Origin: Aurelia coerulea
Taxonomy: Eukaryota; Cnidaria; Scyphozoa; Semaeostomeae; Ulmaridae
Direction: 5' to 3'
Assembly (NCBI GenBank): GCA_039566865.1
Contig: CM076954.1
Coordinates: 6,146,001-6,210,000, forward strand
Length of the DNA: 64,000 nucleotides
A program made the position numbers and the translations under genes. Numbering within the stretch: position 1 is the first letter of the stretch; every line of letters starts with the position of its first letter. The notes beneath the pieces were generated by a model, which had not been told where the DNA came from, did no database searches, and saw only the letters and a list, made by a program, of their open reading frames with translations. Of the stretch, positions 44,401 through 56,400 are shown piece by piece.

Positions 44401-47400
44401 TCGATTGTAATCCACCCCTTGATGTTCGGTCTGTGTACCTCGATATTTCAAAAGCATTTGACAGAGTATGGCATGATGGCCTCATATATAAACTGAAACG
44501 ATGTGGTGTTTCTGGACAGCTTCTAGATCTCTCATTCAAAATTTTCTTGAAAATCGAAAGCAGCGAACGGTTCTGAATGGGCAGGCTTCTAAATGGGGGA
44601 GTATCTTAGCCGGTGTGCCCCAAGGATCCATATTAGGACCCCTATTCTTCCTTGTATATATAAACGACCTGACTGAGAACTTAAAGTGCAAAGTTAAGCT
44701 CTTTGCAGATGATACATCACTGTTCACTATAGTTCAAGACTCAAACATAGCTGCCAGTGACATGAACCACGACCTGGAGTTGGTGAGGAAATGGGCTCAT
44801 GATTAGAGGATGTCTTTTAATCCTGATCCACAGAAGCAGGCAGTTGAATTAATCTTTTCAAAAAAAAAATCAGAAATTGACCATCCAGTAATATTATTTA
44901 ATAACATACCCGTCATGAAAGTTGTTGAACATAAACATCTCGGAATTACCTTGGACGCGACTTTGTCTTTCTCTGCTCATATAAAAGCTGCCATCTCAAA
45001 GGCAAGGAAAAGTATTGGTATGTTGAGATTCCTCTCAAGATATCTACCTAGGCATACCCTAAATGAACTATACAAGCTCTATGTTCGACCCCATTTAGAT
45101 TACGGAGATGTTATTTACCATAATCCACCAAAAGTATGTGACTTCACTGGTAGTACCACCTTATCAAGTTTAATGGAGAAACTAGAGTCTGTGCAATACT
45201 CAGCTGCCTTAGCCGTAACCGGAGCTTGGAGGGGAACGTCTCGAGAAAAATTGTACCTTGACCTTGGATGGGAATCTCTAAGCCTCCGCAGATGGAGCAG
45301 ACGTCTTACGTTGTTTTATAAAATAATAAATAATTTAACCCCAGACTACACAAGGGACCCAATGCCACCACTTCAACAGGTCCAGTATTCACTTCGCGAG
45401 CGTGACACAATCGGGCAAATACGAGCAAGGACAGAAAAATATAAATCTAGTTTTTATCCTCACTGTTTGTCTGAGTGGAATAAACTTGATCCTGAAATTA
45501 GATTGTCACCTTCTGTTGCTGTTTTTAAGAAAAAGCTACTATCCATAATCCGCCCCCCTACAAAATCTGTATTTGGGATTCATAACCCTAAGGGCCTGTC
45601 TTATCTTACTCAACTCAGGGTTGGTCTCAGCAAGTTAAACTTTCACAAATTTCAACACAATTTTAGAGATACAATAAACCCAATGTGCCCAAGTAACGAT
45701 GGAATCGAGGATACGGAACACTTCTTGTTGCGCTGCCCCTCTTTTGGTGTTCAAAGGGCTGATCTCCTCGCTGGTATCTCCATTCTTATACGACCATTTG
45801 GATATGCAGATGTTGCAAATGAAGCTCTGTTGCAAATCTTACTGTACGGCGATAAGACTTTTCCAAATGAACTGAATAGGAGTATCCTTGAGCTGAAGAT
45901 ACGTTTTATACATAGTACTGGTCGCTTTGAATAAAGTATCTCGCCCCCATCCCCCTAGTAAGCCACCAATTATTTAATTAACTATCGTATGTAAAGTCTG
46001 TCTCAAATTATATATGAGGTGAGATTTGTGATAGCGCAAAATTTTCCATAACGGCGGCAGGCATCTTGTCTGTTGTTATCGCGGACAATTTTTCACCTTA
46101 TGTCTAATTTGAGACAGAATGTAGTTTTCTTTCTTTTGCTTTCCCATGTATTATTGTCTTAGTTTTTCGTGATGCCACAGAATAGTCATGATATTTTGCA
46201 TCTAGTGGCATCGTCTCGTAGTGTAGTAAAGTATTTTGTAAGTAGTGTAACTAGTAAATTTGTATTGTAAATTTTTAATGGAATGTAGAAAAAAAAAAAA
46301 AAAAAAAAAAAATCTTGCAATTTTTCAGATGCCGTGTGTCTGCTCATAACTCCAGCAAACCAAACGCAACTACGTATTTGTTCCTTAGCAACAGTCGGAG
46401 CTCTTTGTGGCAGATTATGAGGAATGCTGCAAGACATTATTCATTGTAAGAAAGTTGACAACATGCAAAATTCAAAGATAATTAAAACATAGCACTCTTT
46501 TGAAATGCTAATCTTCATTTTCATTAGTTACTAGAATGAGCTCGTCTCTTGCACGAATCAGGATACAACGGTCCAAGTAATAAACAAAAATAATGCTTCG
46601 GATGTCACAAAAAATTGCTAGCAGGAGATTGCTGTGAACTTCAAGGTGTAAACATGCATAAACATCATAGTCATTATTACGAAAGACGAGCCAAAACAAC
46701 TCGAATTATTCAGCTGTAAGTCAGTGCAAAACACGTAAAATAGCCTAATCAAAGTGTGCTCAAAGGTTTTGCTGTTAGCTTGGTCCAAACGTTGTTTTCC
46801 ACAGACTTTTAAACCAGTGGCCAAAATGTTTGAGGTGGCAAAACATGGGCGATTCTAGCGATTCTACTCAACGACATCCTAAATGGATGATAAATTGTAC
46901 CATCAGATGTAAACAAGATACACATCTAATTGTCACCTACTTTTTGTTATTTTCATCTTTCTTATGTCTCTGGTAACCTGAAAGAAGATAAATGGCTTAA
47001 ACCATAACATTCTTGTTCGAAATAACTTCCAGAGAGATGTTTGTAACATTTCCATAGGACTTGGAAGAATCTCCGATTAATGCAAAAATTTGAAAGTAAA
47101 GCAATTCTCTTAACGTACTCGTTTATGAAATGAAACATGAATATTTCTAAAAATGGATTGCAGGTAAATGTCCAGAAAGATCTGAATCAAATGGAACAAG
47201 TTCAATACGTCTGATCCGGCTTGAATACAATTGGTCGGAAAATTCGGTTCTAGCCAGATCCTCGATGCCGCGATCCGGTGTTCCCTTAAAAGTATGAAAA
47301 TATCGGTCAGTCCTGTTTTTTTTTTCAGAATAACTAAAAGTCTGGTTCCTGTGTTGCACAGAAAATTAGGGGAACTAGGGGAACAGATTGCACCCTGGTA

Positions 47401-50400
47401 GGCGAAAATGTGAGGCCAATCTTCTAAGAATCTATGTTGTGACAATAATTAAACAGGTGTTCATTGAGATCTACTGGGAAATCTATCCATCCTGAATACA
47501 AACAAAAACGACTGCATAAAAGCAACTTCCTATAAACAAAAATATAACAAACCTGGTCTTTGTTTTCTGATTTCTTTGAGACATTCTGGACACTTCTCGA
47601 TGCAATCGTAATGAACGTTAAACTGGCAACCTTAAAATAAAAATGAAGGGTAACTTATGATAAGTTCAGCCCAAAACTTTTTGTATGTTAAGCTCTGAGC
47701 TATGAACTGCACTTAAAGATATCTTGTGCATTAATCGCTCAGTACAGCCGCGTGTAAAAACAAACAACTTACATCTTAAAATAAAGATGGCAATTAGATA
47801 ATCAGTCTCTGTGTACGATTTTACAGTAAAAACCCGAGGTAAAGACTCTGTGGTAAGAGACGACGTGGTAAGATAACACTGTTTCTAAAATCTTAACTTC
47901 ATTCTAGACACCAGAATCTTGCAAGTACGTTAAATACTCACAGAGTTACAAGCTTTCGAAGCTCAAGTTTGTGGGAAAGCTTAAACAAGAAGGGCCCTAT
48001 GTTTATAGAAATAACATAAAATCTTAAAAATAGGGTTATCATACCTCGGAGCCAGTTCATGTTATCGTTATTTTCAATTGTGAAAGCCTTAACAGAAATA
48101 CAAGTTTCCGCTATTATCTTCGATGTTCTACAAACAAATAAAATGTGTACGTACCTTCACATCGATATCCTTGATTGTTCACCCCGCCAAAACTACAAAA
48201 AGACATCCCGTATTTAATTTACTGAATAAAGATTTCTTTAAACACGTATATTTTTTATAAAAAGGAATGCAAAACTGTCGCCATTTTCAGGGCAAGATTT
48301 CACGGAAGAAAATGAACAAGTGACGTGACGCCTTTCATATAAAGCAAAAGCTATTTAAAACAACAATGTGTTAGACACTCGATTAATAAGGTTTGACACC
48401 AATAAACGAAGTCTTAAACGCGATACTTCATAAGAACTCCAGCTTTAAATATACACGATTTCATAAAAACAGGCGGTCAAAAACTTAGTCCTAGCGTGAC
48501 AACTACAACAACGATATCGAATCGAGGCTGATCGATGATGTAATCGATACTGAGAAAAGTGTCTCTTTTGGGGGGCAAACATCAAAAAACAAAAACTACA
48601 TGAAGCGTAAAATGCTAAACAATACGATTGTTCATACATTTCACATACTCCCCTCCAAAAGAAATGTTGTCCGCAACATTGAATTGAAGATGTCTTCGAA
48701 ACATCGTAGGACTCATGAAATCAACGTTCAAATATCTCTGGTTCACTGTGATTGGCGCCAACAGTATCACATACTATTCAGAACAATAACGTATTTCTGA
48801 AATATAATGATTTGCTCGAGTCATTCGTCAAATGTGAAGCAATGTGCATCGGTCTATGATGAAAATGTTCATCGCACGTGTATCTTGAAAACTTTGGTCA
48901 AATAATGTATTACAAACGAGTCTTTTCTCAACGAAATAACGGTAGGAATCGAGTCTTTTCTCTCAACATAAACGATCAATTGTATAGTTGCAAAACTCGA
49001 TAAGTTTAAACAGTTATAGGATATGAGTTCCAAAATTGTTGTGGATGCAACGACGGTTGTGGATGACAAAACTGAACTCTTGGTGTCATAAACAACTGAT
49101 GGTAGGGAGGAACATATCCTGGCATAAATGGAATCAATTGAGATCTGCCTGTTCTTTGAAACGGTTCAACATATCTGGGAATTTGTTGAATATAATTGAC
49201 GTGATAATTTGCAGGTTGTCCTGGTGTGGCATACATTAATCGAGTAGGTGGTAATCGAGTTCTTTGGGGTCGTGGAGGTGGCTCAGCATCTGGACTCAGT
49301 GCTGCATCGTCGTGCTCAGGAGCGTTATAAGGTGGTTGTAAGATGTTTTGATCTTGAGCATGGTCAGCGTGGTCCGCTGCTATGACTTGGTCTTGTTCAG
49401 GATCAACTTCCGGTTCATTTGTTGGGTCTTGAACATTATCCGCTGTAATGTCTTGTTCGGGATCTTGCTCCGCCTCATTCATCGAGGCCGGCGGATCTAG
49501 ATTGTCCTGTACCGAGTTCGGCTGCAGTTCATTTGGATAAAATCCGACGTTAATCTCATCATCGTCACCATCAACTCCTCTGGCTTGATCTGGTTTTTTA
49601 CTTTTATTTGCTACATTTCTCGCTCGGTTTTGTGTCATGTTCTTTTTACGACGTTCAATCTCTATCGATACATCAATCGGTAAATCATTACATGGGTATA
49701 ATAGTGTACGATGAAGAGTACGTTGACGTCCTTGACCATTCTCTGGTTGTACAACATATACGGGACTCTCTTCACTCATTCGCTTCAACACGGTGTAGAT
49801 ATGATCTTCCCAAAAAGCACGGATTTTTCCTGGTCCTCCTCTTTCAAAGTTACGAACAAGAACTCTGTCACCTTGATTAAGAGTACGGCTTTTTGCTTTC
49901 TTGTCATACTGTGTTTTCCCTTGTGCTGCGGTAGCGTGGCTCTTAGCATTTGCAATTCCGTATGCTTGTTGCATGGCTGTTCTCCAGTTTTTCACGTAAG
50001 CAGGATAACTTGATTCAGAATTTCCTTTTTTCAGTCCAAAGACAAGGTCGATGGGTAGTCGCGGTGATCGGCCAAAAAGAAGAAAGAATGGTGAAAATCC
50101 TGTAGAGTCGTGCCTTGTACAATTGTACGCATGGATAAGTTTTGGCAGATGGTCTCTCCAGTGTGATTTATACGTTTCGGGCAATGTTCGCAACATCGAA
50201 AGTAGGGTACGATTGAATCTCTCGGCCTTTCCATTACACTCTGGGTGATAGGGAGTAGTTCTTGAATGTCCAATACTGGAAATCTGTTCAAGGGTACGAA
50301 ACATCTGACTCTCAAATTCACCCCCTTGATCATGGTGAATTTTAATGGGGTAACCATATCGTAGGATAAAATCATTAAACAATAGTCTTGCGGTAGTTTT

Positions 50401-53400
50401 TCCGGACTTGTCTTTGGTTGCATATGCTTGCGCATATCGTGTAAAGTGATCAACAATAACGAGCACTTATTCATATCCTCCGCTGCTTTTTTCAAGATGC
50501 ATGTAGTCTATCGAAATGATTTCAAATGGTGTTGTGCTGTGTATTGGTGTCAATGGTTCTCTCTGCTTGAATGCTGGCGGCTTCTGTTTGACACAGCGAC
50601 ATCTACGCGTAATAAAGTTTGTGATATCTCTCTGCATGTGTGGCCAAAAGAAACGTTCACGGGCAAGCTGAACAACTCTCTCTGGGCCTAAATGTCCCAT
50701 ATTTGTATGTAACTCGCTATAAACGACATTGCGAAGACTCAATGGTAGTACGACTTGATTATACTGTCCTGAAATACGCCTCAAGGTACCATCTTCGGAT
50801 AATTTCAGCTTCTTCCATTCATACAACAATTGCTTTGTGTTGTGATCTAAAGTCTTGACTTCAGCAGGACTTGGTCGTTGCTTCTGTTTCAGACACTGGA
50901 TGACTGTGTTCAGACTCTTGTCTTTGATTTGGGCATCTTTTATATCAAGCTTGTCTTGGTCGTCACTTGTTGTTTGCTCATCAGGGATGTGGTTGTTAGC
51001 GAAAAGTATACTATCAGGATCAGAAATTGAGTTAATCCAAGCTGTATCACCAGATGCAACTAACGTAGCCACATTGATAACTGCAGTAATCTCTTCCGGA
51101 GAACTGTTTTCTGTACACGAAGCTATATATTTTGTCATATCTAGTGGGCTGCGTGACAGGGCATCTGCATCTCCATTTGATTTTCCTGGACGATAATGAA
51201 TCCTAAACTTAAAATCGGCCAACTCTCCCACCCAACGAAGTGTTGTTGCATTTAAACGGGCTGTGGTCAACACGTATGTTAGCGGATTGTTGTCTGTAAA
51301 TACATCAAATGGTGGTGAATAGTATAAATAATCCCTGAACTGATCTGTAATGGCCCATTTTAGAGCAAGGAACTCAAGTTTTCCACTGTGCATATGATAA
51401 TTCTTCTCACTTTGGGTTAGGGTGCGAGATGCGTATGATATGACTCTCATCTGATTACCCTGTTGCTGGTAGAGAACTGCACCCAGGCCCTTTTCACTTG
51501 CATCTGTATGGACTATGTATGGCAGGTTGAAGTCAGGATATGCCATTGTCGGTGGACTAGTAATATGTCTGATAAGGTCTTCTAACGCTGCTAGGTGTTC
51601 TGGTCTCCATTTTATCTTTGTAGTAGATGGCAACTGTCCGTTTGCTTTCTTTGTCATTCTCACGCGTATTTTGGGCTTACAATCTGCATCTTTTCCTGTC
51701 AGGAGTTCATAGATTGGGCTGGCAATTGATGAGAAATTGGGGATAAATCGACGATAATATCCCAGAAGACCTAGTAACTGTCTAACTTCACCGATTGTTG
51801 CTGGTGTTTTATCCTTCAAGCTTGTGACTGCTTCGGTATTCTTGGGATCTACTGTATATCCATCAGCTGAGACAATCCATCCTAAAAACTTTACTTGTTG
51901 CTTGAAGAGTGAGCACTTGCTTGCTTTTAGCTTTATTCCATTCTCTCGGAGGCGTTGTAGCACTTTCCTGACATCTTCAACGTGTTGTTCAAATGATTTA
52001 CTGAATATGATTACATCGTCAAGATACGGCAGGCAAATTTCATCACGAAGATCACTCAAACATTGTTCCATATACCGTTGGAAGGCCGCTGGAGCGTTGG
52101 TCAGGCCGAATGGAATACGTTCCCATTCAAAGAGGCCCCAGGGGGTTACGAATGCAGTTAATGGTTGGCTCTGTTCACTCACAAACCCCTGGTGGTACGC
52201 CTTTCCTTGGTCAAGTGTGGTGAACCAACAACTTCCTCCCAAGCTGTCCAACGTCTCTTGTATTCTGGGTAAAGGATGCTTGTCTTGGATCGTTTTCTGG
52301 TTTAACAATCGGTAATCAATACATAATCGCAATGATCCATCTCTCTTCCTTACACAAACGCATGGCGAAGAGTATGGTGACTTCGAAGGTCTGATGAATT
52401 TCCTGTTGAGTAAGTCCTCGATATACTGCTTGACTTCACCATAAAGAGGTCTGGGAATTGCTGCATAGTTCTTCTGAACTGGCTGATCATCTTTTAACTT
52501 GATTTCTAACTGTAATTCCTTCGCACAGCCGATATCTTGGTCATCTTTTGAAAATGAACTTATTTCATCCCTGAGCATAGCCTCTACCAATTTTCTCTCG
52601 TCTGAGCTTAGATGGTTGAGATCAATCTTCTGTAGAACTCCTTCAGTCACTTGACAAGTTTTGACATCTGTTACTTTTCCATTGTGACACTTTGTTGTAG
52701 AGCTTCCGGGTCAAGCGGACTGTGGTTCACCTAAATTCATGCTCATCGGAGTGATAGATCTCACTAACTCTAGGGTTCCCAAAGCCGTTCTGGCTGGCAA
52801 TGATATATTATGATCTGTTTTGTTAGCAATTTGCAACTTTAACACTGGTGAGCTGCCTTTCTTTGCCACTAAAATTGACTCAGTAATTTCTAGTCCAGAT
52901 GGTAATAAAGATTCTGGATATGGCTCAAACATCATTGGCAGGTTACGATCGCGATGTCCTATATCCGCCCTACATGCAACATTGACTGTTTTGTTCTTTG
53001 GAATAATGGTTGCATGCTTAAATGACTTGACACTAAACTTACTTTCCTCTATGGTGCATTGATAAATAAGGTCTACCAAAGTTGCTGATTTGTTCTCCGA
53101 TAAGTTTTGTAAACTATGACACGTCGCTTTGACAAAGTCAAGGCTACATTCTGAATCAGTGGTCGCGTTTCTGCATAGTTCTTCTATAACATTAAAACCA
53201 ACAATAGGTGTGTCAATATTCTCTGGAGTGACTAAAAATGGTACTTGAATACTATCTTTCTCACCCTGTTTCTCAGGAAAAACTAGACTAAAGTTGAGTT
53301 CTATCCATCCGTTGTAAGGTAACGCTGTACCATTTGCTGTAACAAGATTCAAATTAGCATAAGCAGCATCAAAAATGTCAGAGATTTCTCTCACTGGAAC

Positions 53401-56400
53401 ACCAGGAAAGTATTTATTCACAACAGCTGAAGATATAAGAGAAACTTGTGAGCCTGTATCCCATAAAGCTTCCAACTTGGTTTCATTAAGACAACATTTC
53501 ACAATACATTTCTTACCAACAAGCTTTGAGATTTGTGCATGTTTCTTTGGAGAAACATGGCTTGCAAATACATTTGCATCATTACTGTCTCCTAATCCCT
53601 TTTCTTCTGTGAACAACTTCTTAGACAATTCACTGATAGCTGAGCAAATTGTCTTGTGCTCATTCCACTGTGCCTTCTGACACTGTTTGCTGCAATATCT
53701 CACTGTTTTACAGTTTTTACACAGCATAAAACTGTTACCTTGTTCTAACAAATGGCAATTATTGCATTGTTTATGATGGGACGTCTCAACTTCAGAGGCT
53801 AACGGCCGCCCCGCTTCGGTAGCCCCCTGTAGTTTCCCTGTTTTCTCTTTTTACAACCTCTGAAAAAATGATCTGAGCTTCCACAAATAGAGCAATGATC
53901 ACAACTTAAATTTTCAGCTTCTTTGCATGAAGTGCACATTGGACGTTGAGTGGTTTTATTGGGTTTTGTTCCTTCTTTCTGAGAACTTTTTACTTCTGCT
54001 AACTCTGTTTTGATAGCTGCAACTTCACACCTCATTTGCTCAACTGCTGCAAGTATTTTCTCAGAATTATTAACAATTTTAGGTGTGTTTTGTGAGGGGG
54101 GGTTTTCAGCAACTGAAATTTCATTAACTTTTTTTACTTTTGTACTCAAAGCAAACTTTTTCTTTCTCTCAGATTCAGCCAAAACTGCTAGTTGCATTTC
54201 ATTTATCAAACTCTCATCATCAACTGTAGCATCTTGTAAAAATGAACGCAGACGCATGCGAATAGCATCATCTACTAAACCGGTTTCAACTGATTGACGA
54301 AATAACCCACTCACTAAACTTGGACTATACTTTAGATCAGTTTCTGTTTCCTCTCTGCAGGCAAATAAAATCTTTTGTCTGCAGTTCATTGCACGAATGA
54401 GGAAGTTTACAGGATCCTCATTTTGATTTTGTGACATTGTGAGAAGCTGTTGATAAAGATCTGTAGCACTTCCCTCCTTATAATGTGATCTGAGTATTTT
54501 CCTTAATCTGGGCAAAGGGATACTACCAGAACCCTCCAAATAACTGCGTATTTGTAAACCTGGTGAAATTGCATTTATGATTGCGTTTACAATTTCTTTC
54601 TCAGCATACCCTCTCTCTAAACCAGCCTCTACTTGTCTTATCAAAGAAACATAGGATAATTTATCTCTTTGACCAACTTCACCAACCTGGCCAATTATTC
54701 TAAACTCTCTTCTAAACATACTGTTATGAAGAACATTTTGGTCAGATAGCTGGGGAGGATTTTGGGAAGATATATTTTGGGAAACTGATGGTGACAAATT
54801 TTCACAAGAAACTTTTTGGGTAACTACTTGTGAAACATTCTGAATACCCTGTCCATCACCCTCAGGGTTACTTGTACCATCATCTCCACCTGTATCACCT
54901 TCTAAAGGAGGGGGTACATATACATCTTTGACACTTTTTAAGGACATGGAAAATTCTTCAGAGCTTTTATCCTGCAGGCCCTCCAAAACTGTAGACAAAA
55001 CCTTTATCACCTTAAATGTTGTCTTACCCAAAACATCTTTTTGAGGCACCTTTAGGACATCCGCAATTTGCAAAAGCTGCTCAATTTCCAAGGAAAATAA
55101 CATTCCCTCCACCTCCAATAATAACTCTTCATTTGCTGCCATTTTGTAAACAAGTATTTCCAATCTATCTTCAAATTTCTGTTCAAATTAAGCCCATTAA
55201 TTCATCCAGTTCTTGTACAACAAGTCTTCTGTTTTTCTCCATCCACCTCTCCCCCCTGCAGTAAGCAGGGGCCCCACGTTGGGCGCCAAATTTGTTAGAC
55301 ACTCGATTAATAAGGTTTGACACCAATAAACGAAGTCTTAAACGCGATACTTCATAAGAACTCCAGCTTTAAATATACACGATTTCATAAAAACAGGCGG
55401 TCAAAAACTTAGGCCTAGCGTGACAACTACAACAACGATATCGAATCGAAGCTGATCGATGATGTAATCGATACTGAGAAAAGTGTCTCTTTTGGGGGGC
55501 AAACATCAAAAAACAAAAACTACATGAAGCGTAAAATGCTAAACAATACGATTGTTCATACATTTCACAAATGCTCTATTGATTGCTATCAACCAGAAAA
55601 ATAAAAAATTAAAGCTGCAACAGTCATCAAGGCAGACCAGGAACTCAATTCCGTTTCAAACATTTTCACACTTCAGTTTTGCATTGCAGACAAATATCAA
55701 AGGATTTTCAAGTATATTTGACAAGTATCCGAACTAGCTTTATTCAGCCAAAATGGTTGCAAAAATTGAATGCAGCAAATTTGAGGGCATTTTAGAATGC
55801 AATTAGATATTGCTTGCAAATTAGGCCAAGTTTAAGAGTGTATGATCCAGACTCTTAAAGATCCTGTGTTTCCCATGATCCTTTGCCGGTTTAACAATGA
55901 TTTTTATACAAAATGAAAAATTATCTTGGCGTAGCACTCGAGATGCTGTATTGTCTTCACAATGAACGTTGTCATGGCGTCAGTTTTATACTCAAGCAAC
56001 GGAATATTAATGGAGATCAATCAAGGATTGATTCAAGGATCACTTGTTTCATGCAGCTATTCATGTCCCCACTATTGTGTGAGAGAAAGACTTTGTTTAC
56101 GACCAAAATGTGATGTTTTCGTGGTTTGCAAAGATGTAAAGAATCATATCAGTACAGGCTCTTCAGGCCGACCGCCACTGCAGTGTCTTTGGTCACCAAC
56201 CTGCGCAGTGCTCTCTGTCGTTAGAGAGAATGCCTTCTAGAAAACGTTGGTTACACAAAAAAACTACTGCAAGGGAGATCGGCCTTCAACTTATATTGCG
56301 TGCTGGCAATCAAATCAATCAATAAGCTCTTAACCCTAATCCTACCGGGGGGGGGGTGTTTTCCACCCCCCCTGTCGGTTTTTTGCAGAGCATTCTTTAA

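Larger units (their letters stand above)
40746..46311 (+). mobile_element. Full-length LINE (CR1/L2/Jockey-like) inserted in the SH2 exon
   Basis: Flanked by a perfect 14-bp target duplication ATCTTGCAATTTTT (40732-40745 and 46312-46325). It contains a 5' UTR, ORF1, ORF2 (endonuclease, RT, C-terminal zinc-knuckle-like part), a 3' UTR and a poly(A) tail (46289-46311). Antisense to the host gene. The long intact TSD, the retained A-tail and only three coding lesions argue for a recent insertion. Confidence 0.9.
46427..48154. other. Vav-like introns between the SH2 and C1 exons
   Basis: Apart from the exons listed, nothing is recognised. 47942-47990 repeats the GAGTTACAAGCTTTCGAA block seen near 9729. 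Confidence 0.4.
48369..55569 (-). mobile_element. Gypsy-type LTR retrotransposon (Metaviridae), 7.2 kb
   Basis: Two 277-bp LTRs, a PBS, a PPT, gag, MYND/protease, RT-RNase H and integrase in the Gypsy order, with 4-bp duplications AATG (48365-48368, 55570-55573). It is in a Vav-like intron in the same orientation as the gene. No env-like ORF follows integrase. The coding part is interrupted by two in-frame stops, while LTRs differ at only two positions by eye, so insertion is young. Confidence 0.93.

Noticed and set aside
49608..50013. Plus-strand ORFs across the Gypsy integrase
   Set aside because: Antisense shadows of integrase; no family resemblance.
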